Below are positions 11,124 through 22,675 of a stretch of DNA of 64,000 bases, piece by piece (the stretch's first letter is position 1; each line of letters begins with the position of its first letter). The DNA comes from Aurifilum marmelostoma (taxonomy: Eukaryota; Ascomycota; Sordariomycetes; Diaporthales; Cryphonectriaceae). The notes below the pieces were generated by a model. That model was not told where the DNA came from. It saw nothing but the letters and a program-made list of their open reading frames with translations, and ran no database searches. The stretch lies in the NCBI GenBank assembly GCA_027559495.1, contig JAMXSV010000010.1, forward strand, positions 2,480,001 through 2,544,000, read 5' to 3'. The translations under genes were made by a program, and so were the position numbers.

Positions 11124-12837
11124 TCAGGCCTTGGAGGAATACAGCGCGTCGATGGCCTCAATGTGGTCCACGACCATGCAGTCCCAGTTGCCCTCCTGAT
11201 AGTATACGGTGTTGCCGTCGTCCGAAGTCTCGCAGCTGCAGCTCGGGAGCGTGTCTCCGTACTGCCAGAAACTGTCACCGGCGATTCCAGTGCTGTTGAG
11301 GGCGTACTGCTGCCAGGGGTTCTCGACGGTGCAGTTATTGCCCCCTCCGTACTCCTCGAGGTAGCAGGGCTTCCCCGCCGCCACACAGCCGGCCGCGTGG
11401 GTTGTGATCCAGAGATCACCCCAGGCATAGGGCTCACCCCCCTTTTGAATTTTTCCACTTGATTAGTCCCAGCACCTCATTTTTGCGAAATAGTCCAATG
11501 CCAGATTGTTAGAGTTAGGCAACTTACAGCTGTCGGGATACAGGTGGAACGTGCCAAAGTCTAAGCTGGTAATATTCAGATCATCGACCCAGGTGTAGCC
11601 GCCCGCAGTTGTTGTATAAGGGTACGATCCGTCGCCCCCATCGAGAGGCCCGAAACCTTCATCGCCCATGGTGACCATGTGATTCGAGTCAAGGGACTTG
11701 ATGTACTCGGACGTGTTTGTGGCCCAGTTGTAGATGATGGAACTGTCTCGTGTGTTAGGGAAGAAACCTCATCAGACGCTCTGGCCCTGCCAGTCTCAGG
11801 ATATGGAGCAAAGAGAGAAAGACAAAATGGACGTACGTATCACACCCCGTACATCTGGGCTCGTTGGCCAACTCCCACGCAAACACAGCTGTAGAGGTCT
11901 TGTACCTGCTGACGACGGCCTCGATGTATGTCTGGTACTGTGCCTGGCAGGTAGAGTCAGTGAACCAAGTGGTAGCAGAGCACCCAAACGCCGTGGTATA
12001 GGCCGCGATGCCGCCGTAGTCGCTCCAGTTGTTCACGAAGTTGATGATGACCTTCAGACCGTACGTCTCGGCCGCGGCGACGACGGCGTCAAGCCTCTCC
12101 AGGCCGTACTCGCCCGTGTTGATGGTGGAGCCGCTGGAGGAGAGGTACTGGAAGTAGACAGTGCCTTCGGACGGAACAGAGGTGACATCGTTGAAGCCCC
12201 AGACACGGATGATCTTGAAGCCTGCGGTGGCCATGTGCGAGAAGACCGTGTCGACATCGTCGTCCGAGGTCAGGAACGAGCACCAATAGCAGTTGGTGCC
12301 CGCGTAGTACTTGGTCACGCCGTCAATGTTGAAGAACAGACCGTCCGTGGTGGCGAAGGTGCCGCTGCTTGTCGCAGTCGAGACAGCTGAGGTTGAAGTC
12401 TTTGACACGGCTGAGGACGAGGTCTTGCTGGACGTCGTCACGGCAGAGGAACTAGACGTGACCAATGTTACGACGGATGTCTCTGACGAAGAGGGCACAA
12501 GGAGATTATTCTCGCCCCCCAACGCATCTCCTACTCTTTCGGGACCTTCCCAGGAACCGGGGCCAGCCCGCAATTCTAGAGGATGTAAAGAAACTACTGA
12601 CGATGTGCTCGCCGTCGTCGTCGCCACCACAACCGAGGTGGACGTCGTTGGTGAGCTACCCGCTGCGGTTCCGGGGACACACTGGTAGTAGTATGCATTT
12701 TGCGACGTGCACTCGTAGCCAGAGGCGCAGCTCGTCAACCCAGTGTATCCGGTCCCGCCGCATTGGCCATATGGCGACTGTTGAGCCGCAGCGCCGGTGG
12801 CCAGCAGCGACAGGGCGAAGGCTAGACCCTCCCACAT
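11124..12837 (-). CDS. Secreted endo-1,4-beta-mannanase, GH5 with N-terminal CBM1; frame break in last exon junction
   Basis: Minus-strand exons 12837-11837, 11742-11528 and about 11441-11124. A signal peptide (MWEGLAFALSLLATGAAAQ) leads into a complete CBM1 with its Cys and aromatic residues (YGQCGGTGYTGLTSC, YYYQCVPGT). A Ser/Thr linker to about residue 160 is followed by the GH5 catalytic domain. The acid/base Glu is in WELANEPRC and the nucleophile Glu in CYLEEYGG; HLYPDS, WITTHAAGC and IIYNWATNT also fit fungal mannanases. The enzyme should cut beta-mannan outside the cell. At the last junction, exon 2 ends in T before GTAAGT and the next exon should give W-G-E-P, but the G6 run at 11437-11442 leaves one G too many after any AG acceptor. 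One base fewer gives a 510-residue protein. This is a sequencing error or a real lesion. Part of the linker (about 12500-12590) reads unlike the rest and may be an intron. Confidence 0.88.
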
Positions 12838-13023
12838 GACTGGAAAATAGATGCGACCAACAAACCGACAAGAGGAGCCAGGTAGTGGAAGAGTGAAGGA
12901 AGGGAAAGAAAGAAGATAAAGAAGAAAAGAAGCCAGGCAGGGAGGGAGAACGCCGAAAGAGGATGCTCTGAGGTCGAACTTCGGTTCGCGTACTTGGAGA
13001 CAGCCGAAAAGGGGGACTAGGCC

Positions 13024-13031
13024 TAAATATA
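13024..13031 (-). promoter_or_regulatory. TATA-like element upstream of mannanase gene
   Basis: TATATTTA on the minus strand lies about 190 bp before the mannanase start, followed by a polypurine/polypyrimidine leader. This is a plausible TATA element only. Confidence 0.3.
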
Positions 13032-13228
13032 TCTTCGAGCATGTATAGAGAGACTCTCTTCCTCTCTCTTCCTTCTGTCTCTCTTCTTCTCTTTCCTGAA
13101 TGAGGTTGTTTCGTTTCTAACACACCCATGTGACATACCCTGTTATCGGCAAGGGTTCCCTATACTCCAGACGCTGCTGTAAGGCTGCAGTGGGTCGCTG
13201 TTCGCATGTCAGTCCCATGGCGTCAGCG

Positions 13229-13521
13229 TCCGTCCCTCAACAGGAAGCGCACGAAAAAGAAGCATAAAATCTCCCTTCTTGTTGGCGATCGAGACAACCC
13301 ACGGTACTGGATATGAGTAGTTGAGGAAAATGGTCATGCCGCCACCATGAGAATGTCCACCAATACCGTCGAGGGCGAACAGGTAGCGCCACGGGTGGCG
13401 GACCGGCCTGTCGCCTGAAAAGGGGTGCTCGGAGCGTACCGAACCGCGTCCCAGCGCACGACCGGCAAATCCGCAGTCTGAAGGTACAACAACAGAACAA
13501 AGGGATTCAGTTCCTCACCAA
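13229..13521 (-). pseudogene. Coding-like fragment, unidentified
   Basis: Read on the minus strand, about 95 codons stay open and end at the TGA at 13231-13229. The peptide has a protein-like look (for example RHPWRYLFALDGIGGHSHGG and ALPVEGRTLTPWD). It has no start codon of its own, and an in-frame stop lies just upstream, next to a possible GTGAGG donor. It could be the last exon of a decayed gene, or chance. I do not recognise the family. Confidence 0.2.
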
Positions 13522-14028
13522 TCTTTCAAGAGTCGAGATGAGCAAGATTCGGTTGTCGGCAGATTGAGACATCTCGTGAAGCCGTCGAATGTCTTCAATG
13601 TCAAGCAGGGTGGAAGTCTTTCCGGGATGTCATGCTGATGTGTCCAGCGGCAAGGTCAGGTTCTGCGGAGGATCCACAGCCGCCCTCTCAATCTGATCCG
13701 TGTTTCACAGAGATTATTATATCAGGTACGGGAGCAGGAACTAGCGAAGGGCATCTTTGGAGAATTTGCGACCCGCAGCTGCGCGAGCAAGACGCAGTGG
13801 CCGGAACCTAACACGTAATAATCGTGCGATCTTGATCAGCATCGACTTCCAGGTGGAGTTACCGTGGATGTGAATAGAATCAATCCCCAGCGCCGCCAGA
13901 AGTGTGAATCCAGGTCCCATCACGTGCTGTCGTCTACACGCAGACTCTTCAGAATCTTCCCAGGACATTGACCTACCAATGAGACGATGGGGGACGGCTG
14001 CCGCCAATTGTAATTCAATAAACCGAAA

Positions 14029-14052
14029 CCCCCCCCCCCCCCAAAAAAAAAA
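14029..14052 (+). repeat. Poly-C/poly-A run (C14 then A10)
   Basis: Fourteen C followed by ten A in non-coding DNA. The length is prone to sequencing error. Confidence 0.85.
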
Positions 14053-14789
14053 CACCTGGTCTTCTGTGAGGAGTTTCTCAACGTCGAGCCATCTTCATCA
14101 GCTGAGCAGCCATCTTACCCTCTGCTGTTTCTCGGGTTCCTCGAGATGAGGGCGAAACCCTGAGCTTCTCAACGTCCTCTTTGGAAAAGGGAAACATCTC
14201 ATTGTCTCTTTGTCAGACCTCCATGGCCCAGGGTGTTCGCGCGCGTAAGGGTATAACAGCACCTAATCCCGTTATTCATTCCGCACAACATGGGGACATT
14301 CCTGATGATTGTGTCCTAAGACGATCCTGGAAATTCTCGAAAAGCAGGGCCACGCACTGCAAGAGCCGGCGAGATCCGGAACAGTCCTCCCGTGCCTGCA
14401 ATGCTTCTGTACAGTTTCTATGCGCTGCTCATCGATCTGGCCTTCTTTTGAGGGGCGCTTATAAAGTTGGTGCAGCGGCGAAGGCAGTTGATACATGCGT
14501 CGATAGTGCACATCTGGAAAGAGGCGATCCGGGGCCTAAGAATGTGACGGTGGCGGCCAGCCCCTCTGGCGCCGCATCTGAAGCTGTGTCTCTCGGTAGA
14601 CAGAGTTCGACGCCAGGCACGACCGCGACGTCGAGACGACCCAAGCTGCAACGAACGGTATGGTATTGACCCAGGCTATCGCGGCACTACCGCGGCCACA
14701 CGTTGCCGTAGGTCGAAAACGCCCAAGTTTGCCAGACTCCGACCACCCTTGAACCCACAGACTCGAACCCACCGATGAGTATGTATCGT

Positions 14790-15334
14790 GGACGGATGTG
14801 ACATTGGTTGCAATGTCTATACGATTCGATGTGGATGGGTGTCTCCAGAAAATCTCCATACATCTTGGTGTGATGAAAATGTCAATAGCTGCAAGCAAGT
14901 CTCGGGATGGAGAACCCCGATGACCTTGAGGAGGACCTTCCACAGGTACATGTCCAGCTCGGCATTGTGGCTGAGTCCAAAGAGCGCACCTCGCAGAACG
15001 TCCCGGTCCTTTCCAGCAATCGGTATGGATGAGGCGGTGGTCGCTATTTCGGTGGCGAGCCTCGGATGTAGACCCCAGCCTGATGTTGTGACTCGGGCAC
15101 CGTGTCTCTGCCCTGAAGGATGGTGCCGCAGCTGCCAAGGACCGTATATCCTTCTACACTCGAAACAGGTTCAAGCTTCCGCCTTCCACGAAGAGCGAAG
15201 TTGATACCATAAGCCCAAGCGCTACACCAGGAATTCAGGAGCTCCGTTTCCCGACTGCTCTTACCGTCATTCTCGACCAATGCCTTGAGCCTCAGCCACT
15301 CATTACCATCAGTCCAAATCTTCTGGGCATTCAT
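14790..15334 (-). pseudogene. Two overlapping coding-like frames, possible gene remnant
   Basis: Segment 15334-15044 reads from MNAQKIWTDGNEWLRLKALV to a stop. In another frame, about 15050-14790 carries DVLRGALFGLSHNAELDMYL and further plausible protein. A change of frame between them would link the two, which suggests a decayed gene. The RGRRKL...VEGYTVLG stretch vaguely resembles the C-terminal part of HET-domain proteins, but this is weak. Confidence 0.2.
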
Positions 15335-16241
15335 ACCAAATCTTGCAGACCCTGGTGTGCATCCCTTGGATATTTATGGTGCTCCAGAGGGTCTCAAATG
15401 TGAACGGCTGCGCAAGTCGCGGATCATCAAAGGCGGACGACGAGGCGGATCTATCGGTGCAGGCATCGGTGCCCGCCCGTGACAAAGGGCGTCTCAGCTA
15501 AAAGGGTTTGCTTGTGGCCGAAGGGCGCACGCGATTGCAGCGCGTCTCATTGATAGATGATTCCGGGGCAGGGGCAAGAGGGCTCTTCTTCAAGAAATGA
15601 GAGCCGAAAAGAATGATGACGAGAAAGATCAAGCCGGCGGTGCATTATTGACAGCGGCCCGTAAGACGAAAATCTGCGCCAGCAGCAACGATGGCGACCC
15701 AAACCCTGCACTGACTTACCGTCACCCTGACTCATCTTCGGGCACCTGCCTGATGACAAACTATCCTTCGAGGTATGACGACATGTAACTCAGTCCTTCC
15801 GAAACCCAATGCATAGGCAAAACCCTCAGAGGAAAAAGAGACAACCTTTGGATACAGCAAGAAAAAGGACCTCACGAGGACATCAAACGATCAATCAACC
15901 AAACCTGACCTCAACGGTTCCTTTGGCTCAGCAACATCACCATGACGAATCGCGCTGTTAGTGGCCATGGCTGCTTCGCAAGCCGACGCGGCACCGAGAG
16001 AACCCCTGGCCCTCTGCTCGGGAGTGTTGGTTCACCCGGCTTGCCTCGTTTCAGCCCAGAGAGGATTACGCACGCGCGACGACAGACGGGGTGGCAACAC
16101 AGCACCACGGCACCACGGCGGCTCCCCAACTCTTGAAAAACTGAGTGGGCTGGCAATGAGTAGTCGTGTAGTGTGAATTTCCCCGACGCATGCCGAGCCG
16201 ACAACGACCTGTCTAAAGCGATACTGCGGTGAGGTTTGGAG

Positions 16242-18293
16242 ATGGCTGATCCAGATGCGCTACTACGAGACCCCGAGAGCTGCGTGAGGCAGACAACCGC
16301 CGACGAAAGCGCACACAAGGCCTTCGAGAAGGCCAGAGACAGCCCCGAGGTGTGGGAAGGCACATCACAGCCGTCATCCACAGGGAGTGCCGATGTATCT
16401 GGCGACGATAGACACGGCAGGCTCGTGCTGGAGAAGCTGAAGAGACACTTCCCACCGTCCATCCAGCGAAGGTCAGAACTCACCTGTGCCTATCTGAAGG
16501 GGCCCAGTCCCCCGAGGATCTGGAAGATAAGACCAGTCCTGCCTCGCCTTCAGCATATGCCTCTGCGGCTGGTGGACAGATTCTGCCCGACGCAATGGCA
16601 GCGTATCTTGGTCCTCTTCCTCTTTTACGTCTGCTGGATCGCCACTTTTGGTGCTGTGCTCCACAAGTCGGCCGTGGCTGAAGATGTGAACGGTTATGGC
16701 CAGCCAATCCAGATACAGTGTGGCGGCGTGTTCTGGTCTGCCCCCCACCCCCCCCCCCTTCTCCTTTTTTGCTTTTTTTCTTTCTTTTGTTACTCTTCTT
16801 CTTCTTCCTCCTCCCCCCCCCTCGTGGCTCAATGTTTGGGCTTGGTTCCATGCTGACTTCTGGAGGACAGGGAGGAAAACAATGATTGTGGACTTAATGG
16901 CACATATTGCCTGCCCTTTTCGAACAGCTCGTTCGCTTTTCGATGTCCTGCCAACTGTCTTAGTGAAGAGGTGCAGAACCCTCGTGCAGTCGGTGCACAG
17001 GAAGTAATCTACGAGCCACTGGTGGTCGGTGGCCCGACCTCGGATGGTACCCATGAGTTCACGTACCGCGGCGACTCATTTATATGCTCTGCTGCAATTC
17101 ACGCTGGTGTCATTTCCAACAGTGCAGGCGGCTGCGGTGTCGTGTCGCTCATTGGCCAGCAGAGTAACTATCCTTCCGTGACGCGAAATGGCATCTCCAG
17201 CATTGGCTTCGACTCGAGCTTCCCATCATCCTTCACCTTCGAGCCGACGTCTGCTTCCTGCAGGGACCTCTCATGGGACCTGCTTGTTGTCTCTGTCGTC
17301 TACACGACAATCTTGTCCCTATTCACCCGATCTGCCTCGGTGTTCTTCTACACCACAGTCATTGGGTGCTATCTTCAGGCAGCCCTGGCTACGGATACGC
17401 CCGAGTACGCTAGTATCGCGACGCTGGTCTCGACAGCGGTGGGCAAGCTCCTGCCGGCGCTGTTCATATCGATGGTCATGTACAGGTTCTATATCCGGCG
17501 CACCCTCCATGGTCTTACTGCCCAGTTTGAGAAGACGATCCTGTGGCTGGGTCCATGCTGGGTGGCCGTGCTGGCAGATTACACCTTCGAGCTGATCCCG
17601 CTCGAGAGGCTCACGGAACACGACATCCGGCAGGAGCCAGGCGGGCTGGCGGCGCTCATTATCATCGTGGTCGTCCTTCTCTGCGCGTTCATCGGGCAGG
17701 CTTGGGCGTTCAGGCAAGAGGCGCGCCTGCTGCGGTATCTGGCGCTCTACATAAGTCTGGGCATCATCATCGGTCTACTAGCAGCCATACCACAGGAGGA
17801 ACTTCGCCTGCACCACTACATTCTCGGGCTCCTCCTTATCCCTGGCACCTCGCTGCAGACTCGGCCCAGCCTCGTCTACCAGGGCATCCTCGTGGGGCTC
17901 TTCATCAACGGTGTTGCCAAGTGGGGCTTCGACGCGATTTTGCAGACGGCCGCAGAGCTGCAGGGCGACGCACTGGACGGCTCGGCACTGCCTGTCATCA
18001 CTGCCCTCAACTCGACGGTGTCCAGCATCACCTTCACGTGGCCTGGTGTGCCTCCGGGCTGGAGCGGGACCAGCGTCCTCGTCAACGACGTTGAGCGGTA
18101 CCGAGACTACTCGTCTAGCCAAGACGAGCGCTCTTTTACCTGGCAGAGGGCGATCATCGACGAGCCCGAATATTTTCGGTTTGGTTTCTTTGCGCTATCT
18201 GCAGCTTATGGGCTGGAGATGGGCGACTATACCATGGGTGGCACGTGGCTGGCGAATGGGACGTGGATACAGATGGCCGCCGGGGCAACATGA
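16242..18293 (+). CDS. LCCL-domain multi-pass membrane protein
   Basis: Exons 16242-16735 and 16871-18293 give 638 residues. The intron (GTCTGC donor, branch TGCTGAC near 16850, acceptor CAG) holds a CT-rich tract and restores FWEENNDCGLNGTYC across the junction. A cytosolic N-terminus of about 120 residues precedes a first membrane helix (ILVLFLFYVCWIATFGAVLH). An LCCL domain follows at about residues 158-260, with CRCPANC-like spacing (AFRCPANC), VGAQEVIYEPL, GDSFICSAAIHAGVI and GGCGVVSL. About eight more hydrophobic helices come after it (for example YTTILSLF, LPALFISMVMY, LAALIIIVVVLLCAFIG). This architecture is standard for fungal LCCL proteins. The molecular role is unknown; the LCCL domain probably faces outside or the lumen. 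The ATG at 16242 is the only nearby start in frame. Confidence 0.92.
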
Positions 18294-20464
18294 GGTACAG
18301 TACTTAGTATCTGGCGGCTGGGCGGCACAATCCTACTCTTATGTATAGTACGTAGCATGTAATTTCTCAACTAGGAGATCGGCACCGGGAGGTGCGACAT
18401 CCGTCTGGTAGACCCGCGAACATCCCACCCGCCACGGCCCACTCTTGATTTCTATACAGGCCCGACCCCACTGCTTTATCCCCTGTGGCAGTACTGTCAT
18501 CTGTCAGTCTTCTGGAAAGTGCCGTGCAGGGATGCGGTCTTGCCAGAATTTGTGTGATACTTGAATGTTTTGCGAAGGTTGATACACAGCATAGATGGGG
18601 CTATAGTCTGGCGGCAAGCTCATCACCATCCCCGTATTAGAAGTGATAACCGTAGTCTCAGCCTCACCACGGACCAGCCGTGCTCAGGCAACAGAGGACC
18701 GCAAAATCACCTTGAGTCTCAGCTACCAAGGCCATACAGCCAGGACATGACGGCGGATCCCATGTTCATGCTGCTATTTACTGCCACTGATGGGCCTGCG
18801 ACACCTGTGGGGCTGTCTACAGTATTTTTCAACTCTTGGCAGAAAGTTTTTATTCCGACTTGCTAGGAGATCTAGTGAGGGTTCAATGCTTGATTCAGTA
18901 AGGGCCAGCAAGATCATGATCGCCAGACCTCCTTTCTTGGATTTTTTTTACGTCTTTGTCTCCGCACTCGTTCAGAGTGGATGGGTTCATGCTCAGAGCT
19001 GGTTACTTTTTTCCCCCTCCCATATCCTCCGTCTATTGAGACAAATTCTCCCTACATCCAAAGCATCTCTCCGTAGAAAATCACAACTTCATCACGCTGT
19101 GCAGGAGGCATATTATGGCAGAGGACGCTACAACAACCGTCTCACCAAGGAAACACAGCAGTGGACAGAAGAAGGCCTAGAGACATCATAATGCAGTGCT
19201 GGTAGACACACCGAGCTTCAATGTTATTTCATTAGGGCCAAACCATAGACCCGGACGTCGTATTGAGATCGGGCCTAGCCCTGCGGCCCGGTGTTGTTCA
19301 TGGCTGGGCCACCATCTCATTCCTCGATCCTTGCCGCCACAATCCGCTTTCTCGTTCGCAGCAGGCGGCGGGGGCAGTTCGATGCCCACCCGACCCTCCC
19401 CCCTCCGGGTGCTTGGCATTGGGAAAAAGGTCCTTGTCAAGCCCATCTCTCGACGCGTATACACCCGGCCGCCGAGCGGATTTTGTTTGAGCTTGAATAA
19501 AACATGGACGGCATAAGCCGTCGAGCAGATGCACCAAGCTGGGTCGGATGCCCGTCCTTCACTTGGGCTAGGTCTCCACACCCACCAGCAAGGGGCATCA
19601 ACAAGAAGGGCCAACGATCTGGGTGCCGTTCCAACCGACCTCATATACCATAGCAGGTCCAGGTTCGAGTTTACTCTTCTTGCTGAGCCCCTCCCTCCCG
19701 TTAATTCAGTTAACTCGTCGGTTGGTCCTCGACTAGGGTTGATAATTCTCCTATCAGCTTCACCACTTTTTATCTCTTCATATGTTGTATGTGATTTAAT
19801 TCTTCATCGCACTGCCGGACCTCCATTTGTCAACGTTCCCTTTCCTGTTGCTTCATTCCTCTGCGTGAGCTTCGAGTCAGCAAGAGTCGAGGCTCGTTCT
19901 TCTTCCGGAAGCGGCATCTTGAGATCATGTGTTGCTGCTAAGACCCTAGTTGGCGGGCCAGTGTTCCAAATCAACCATTTCGACAACAGATGGATTATTC
20001 GACTTGAGTTGATTCAAATTGCTCGGTGCGATGCCATGACCTGTTGAGAAGAATACACAATATATACCCCACGGCGACAACCAAGCGAAAACGAGATCTT
20101 TGACGACTACGATTTCGGACTATCGCATTATTTCCGATCGATCCTATACCTTTCGCTTCCAGTCGATCCATCAGCCCAAGCTTCTTCAGCTGGGTGCGAC
20201 GAGCCGCCAAAGACCTTTTCCATTGACGGCAGGGGGTTTTGTTTCGGGGCTGGGCCGAATGCAGCCTTTTTTCTCAAATTGACCACCGCCAACTTACCTT
20301 CGACTGCTTCGGCTTCCTTGAAGAAGACCCCTCGATTCCTCCCTCTCCACCACCCGCTGCATAAGACCTTTCACTCAATGAAACCGAGATAGCAAGTTCT
20401 GATCGGCTGAATTGTCAACACATATGGGGGGTCCAGCGGCCTCATCACAGCAACCTCAGGCAGC
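18294..20464. other. Intergenic region between LCCL and CFEM-receptor genes
   Basis: About 2.2 kb with no supported gene. Open frames near 19200-19640 exist on both strands at once and lack motifs. The DNA before 20465 is likely the promoter and leader of the receptor gene. Confidence 0.55.
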
Positions 20465-22675
20465 ATGGCGGTGATACGCCGCCTCTTCCTCAGCAGCCTG
20501 GCGCCCAATCTCCGGGCCAGACCCACCGCCACTACCAACAACACTTCGAGAAGAAGACAGTCCTCCGTCCTGGCCAACAACAATGATCGTCTCCTCGTCG
20601 TTCTCTTCACGCTTTTCCTCATCCTCACATTCGGGTCCCTACCCGTGGCTGCCCAGACCTCACTGGGTGATCTCTCATCATGTGGAGTTCGTCTCTTCCC
20701 CTTTTTTTTTCTTTTTCCCTTTCCTTCCTGTTTTCCCTCTCTCCCTCTTAACCCCGGCTCCTCCTTGTCCTCCTACCCTGTCTCTTTCCATCGACTCGGA
20801 CCCCACAAAAACTATTCAAGCTAACCCGCTTCCTGAACATAGCTCACCTGCCTCCTCGGGGGTGTCAGCCGGTCAAGCTGCAGCGCCACGGATCTCGCGT
20901 GCCAGTGCGAAGACGCCGCCCTGGCGGATGCCGTGGCGGATTGCTTGATGGTCAACTGTACCTTGCAGGATAGTCTCGGTCTGTCTTTCCCCCCTTTTCT
21001 TCCCTTCTAGCATGAGCAGAGGCAAGTTGTCGAGGGAAGACAATTCCAAGCCAACACAAACCCCCCCCCCCCCCTCCTCTCCCCTACCAAAAAAGGAAAA
21101 GAAAACATCCCCACATACCCATCCCATTCACCCTTGAGTTACCACCGCCCTCGGACCCGGGGCCGGCTAGCTGGCCGTTGTACTTGCACAGTCGCCACAC
21201 AGAGTGTACAACACAAAAGAAATTCGCCGTTATATCCAAGACCACCCAGCTGACATGGCACTTATAAACAGAGGTATCCCGGTTCGAGGCCGCGGAATGT
21301 AACCTCTCGCACGCCTCCCGGTCCGGGCAGGTCGTCGTGATCATGTCGGTACTCTGGTCTGTGTCGGCACTCTTCGTCGTCCTGCGGGTCATTTCCAAGT
21401 CCATATCGAGGACGTTCTGCACCGAGGATTATATCATCATCGCCGTCATTGCGTTGTCCGCGGTGGTGTTTGCCTGTGCGCTGCGTAGTGAGTCTATCAT
21501 CCTGCCGTGGCATCTGGAATGCATGGGATAGACGTCGATGCATGCATCGATGCATGCATACACAAGACCTGGCGCAGAGGCCGTGTTACTGACATGTAGA
21601 TTAACATAGTGGCACGGCTAGGCCTCGGCAGCCATGTATGGGATCTCCCTGACGGGGCCTTGTTAAAGATCCTGAGACTATGTAAGCCTCCTCTTCCCCG
21701 CCATTTGGCTCCCAAGATGATTCTTTCCTCTTTTTCCTTCACATCTAGGCGCTCTACGTGCTGACACAGCCTGTCGTTGCTGCTGCACCAGTCTACATCT
21801 CCGAGATCATCTACGTCGCCGCGCTGGCCATGACCAAAATCTCCATCATCACCATGTACATGCGCATCTTCAACGCACACACGCGCTTCCGCCTCGCCTG
21901 CCACGCCGCGCTGCTTTTCATCATTCTCCCTAGCATCGCCATCCTCGTAGCTACCATTTTCTCATGCCAGCCCATCACCTACTTCTGGGACCGGGACCCG
22001 CTCCTGATGCCGCACGGGCGGTGTCTCGACGTCGTCGCCCTCGCGTACGCCAACTCGGCCCTCGCCGTCGCGCAGGACGTCCTCCTGATCGTGCTCCCCG
22101 TGTCCATGCTGTGGAGGCTCAACATGTCGCGCCGGCGCAAGTTCCTCGTCGCGCTCATGTTTGCCATCGGCGGGCTGGGCCTTGTAGCCACCATCATCCG
22201 CCTGCGCACGCTGTATGTCTTTGGCGACCTGCAGGATCCCACGTGGGCGTATGTCCCCGTCGTCTATTGGACGACTGTTGAGCTGGCCGCCGGAATCCTC
22301 TGCTCGTGTCTGCCTGCGCTCAGGATCATGCTCGAGAAAATATTCGGCAACTTGTTCCGCTTCAGCTCCTGGGATCGATCCGAGGATGATGCTCGCGGCA
22401 TCAGGATGGAGAGGCGGAGGAGGCCGACGGTGGTGGCACCTGGCGACGAGGTGGAAGAAGAGGATGAGGAGGGATGGAAGAACGGAGAATGGGAGGAGGA
22501 CTGGACAAGTCAGAGGCGACTGAAGATGGCCAAAGATGATGGAGGACGAGCGGCGCAAAGTTTGTCCCTGAAAAGGCCATCAGGCGGGGCGCCTGCTGAG
22601 GCGAGACATATTCCTGATCCTGAACCCGATCCTGGACAGTGCACGGGGACAGGTTACAGTCGCGTAAAGAATTGA
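20465..22675 (+). CDS. CFEM-domain Pth11-like GPCR (rhodopsin-like integral membrane protein)
   Basis: Five exons: 20465-20686, 20843-20978, 21272-21487, 21610-21681 and 21792-22675, giving 509 residues. A hydrophobic signal (VVLFTLFLILTFGSLPVAAQ) precedes a CFEM domain with its cysteines (LSSCGLTCLLGGVS, SCSATDLACQC, DCLMVNCTLQDSL). Seven-helix motifs of the Pth11 class follow: FCTEDYIIIAVIAL, LGLGSHVWDLPDGALLKIL, FYISEIIYVAALAMTKISI, IFSCQPITYFWDRD, LVALMFAIGGLGLVATIIRL and WTTVELAAGILCSCLPALR. The last acceptor is CACCAG at 21791 rather than the CTAG at 21749, because only it keeps the reading frame and gives LRLFYISE. The tail is charged and cytosolic. These receptors sit in the plasma membrane and sense surface or host cues in the studied cases; the ligand here is unknown. 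Introns hold a C14 run and a 22-bp palindrome. Confidence 0.9.
21061..21074 (+). repeat. C14 homopolymer in receptor intron
   Basis: Fourteen consecutive C in the second intron (20979-21271) of the CFEM receptor gene; non-coding and length-unstable. Confidence 0.8.
21538..21559. repeat. 22-bp perfect palindrome of ATGC units in a receptor intron
   Basis: The sequence from 21538 to 21559 equals its own reverse complement. Each arm is ATGCATGCATC, with its centre between 21548 and 21549. It lies in the third intron of the CFEM receptor gene. Confidence 0.9.

Larger units (their letters stand above)
12838..16241. other. 3.4-kb region between mannanase and LCCL gene; possible degraded coding segments
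   Basis: It holds the two promoters and a C14A10 run at 14029-14052. On the minus strand several coding-like but unlinked stretches occur: 13521-13229, about 15050-14790 and 15334-15044. I could not join them into one spliced gene, nor recognise a family. They could be remnants of an old gene. Confidence 0.4.

Noticed and set aside
15911..16483. 190-codon minus-strand frame
   Set aside because: It overlaps the start of the LCCL gene on the opposite strand and has no recognisable motif.
19186..19644. 152-codon minus-strand frame
   Set aside because: Overlaps equally open frames on the other strand and shows no family feature.
19660..19680. GGTTCGAGT resembling a tRNA B box
   Set aside because: No matching A box or cloverleaf arms at the right distance; similar short matches near 34005, 39785 and 58865 fail in the same way.
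21750..21791. CTAG acceptor at 21749 for the last exon of the CFEM receptor
   Set aside because: It would put the following exon out of frame; the CAG at 21791 restores LRLFYISE.
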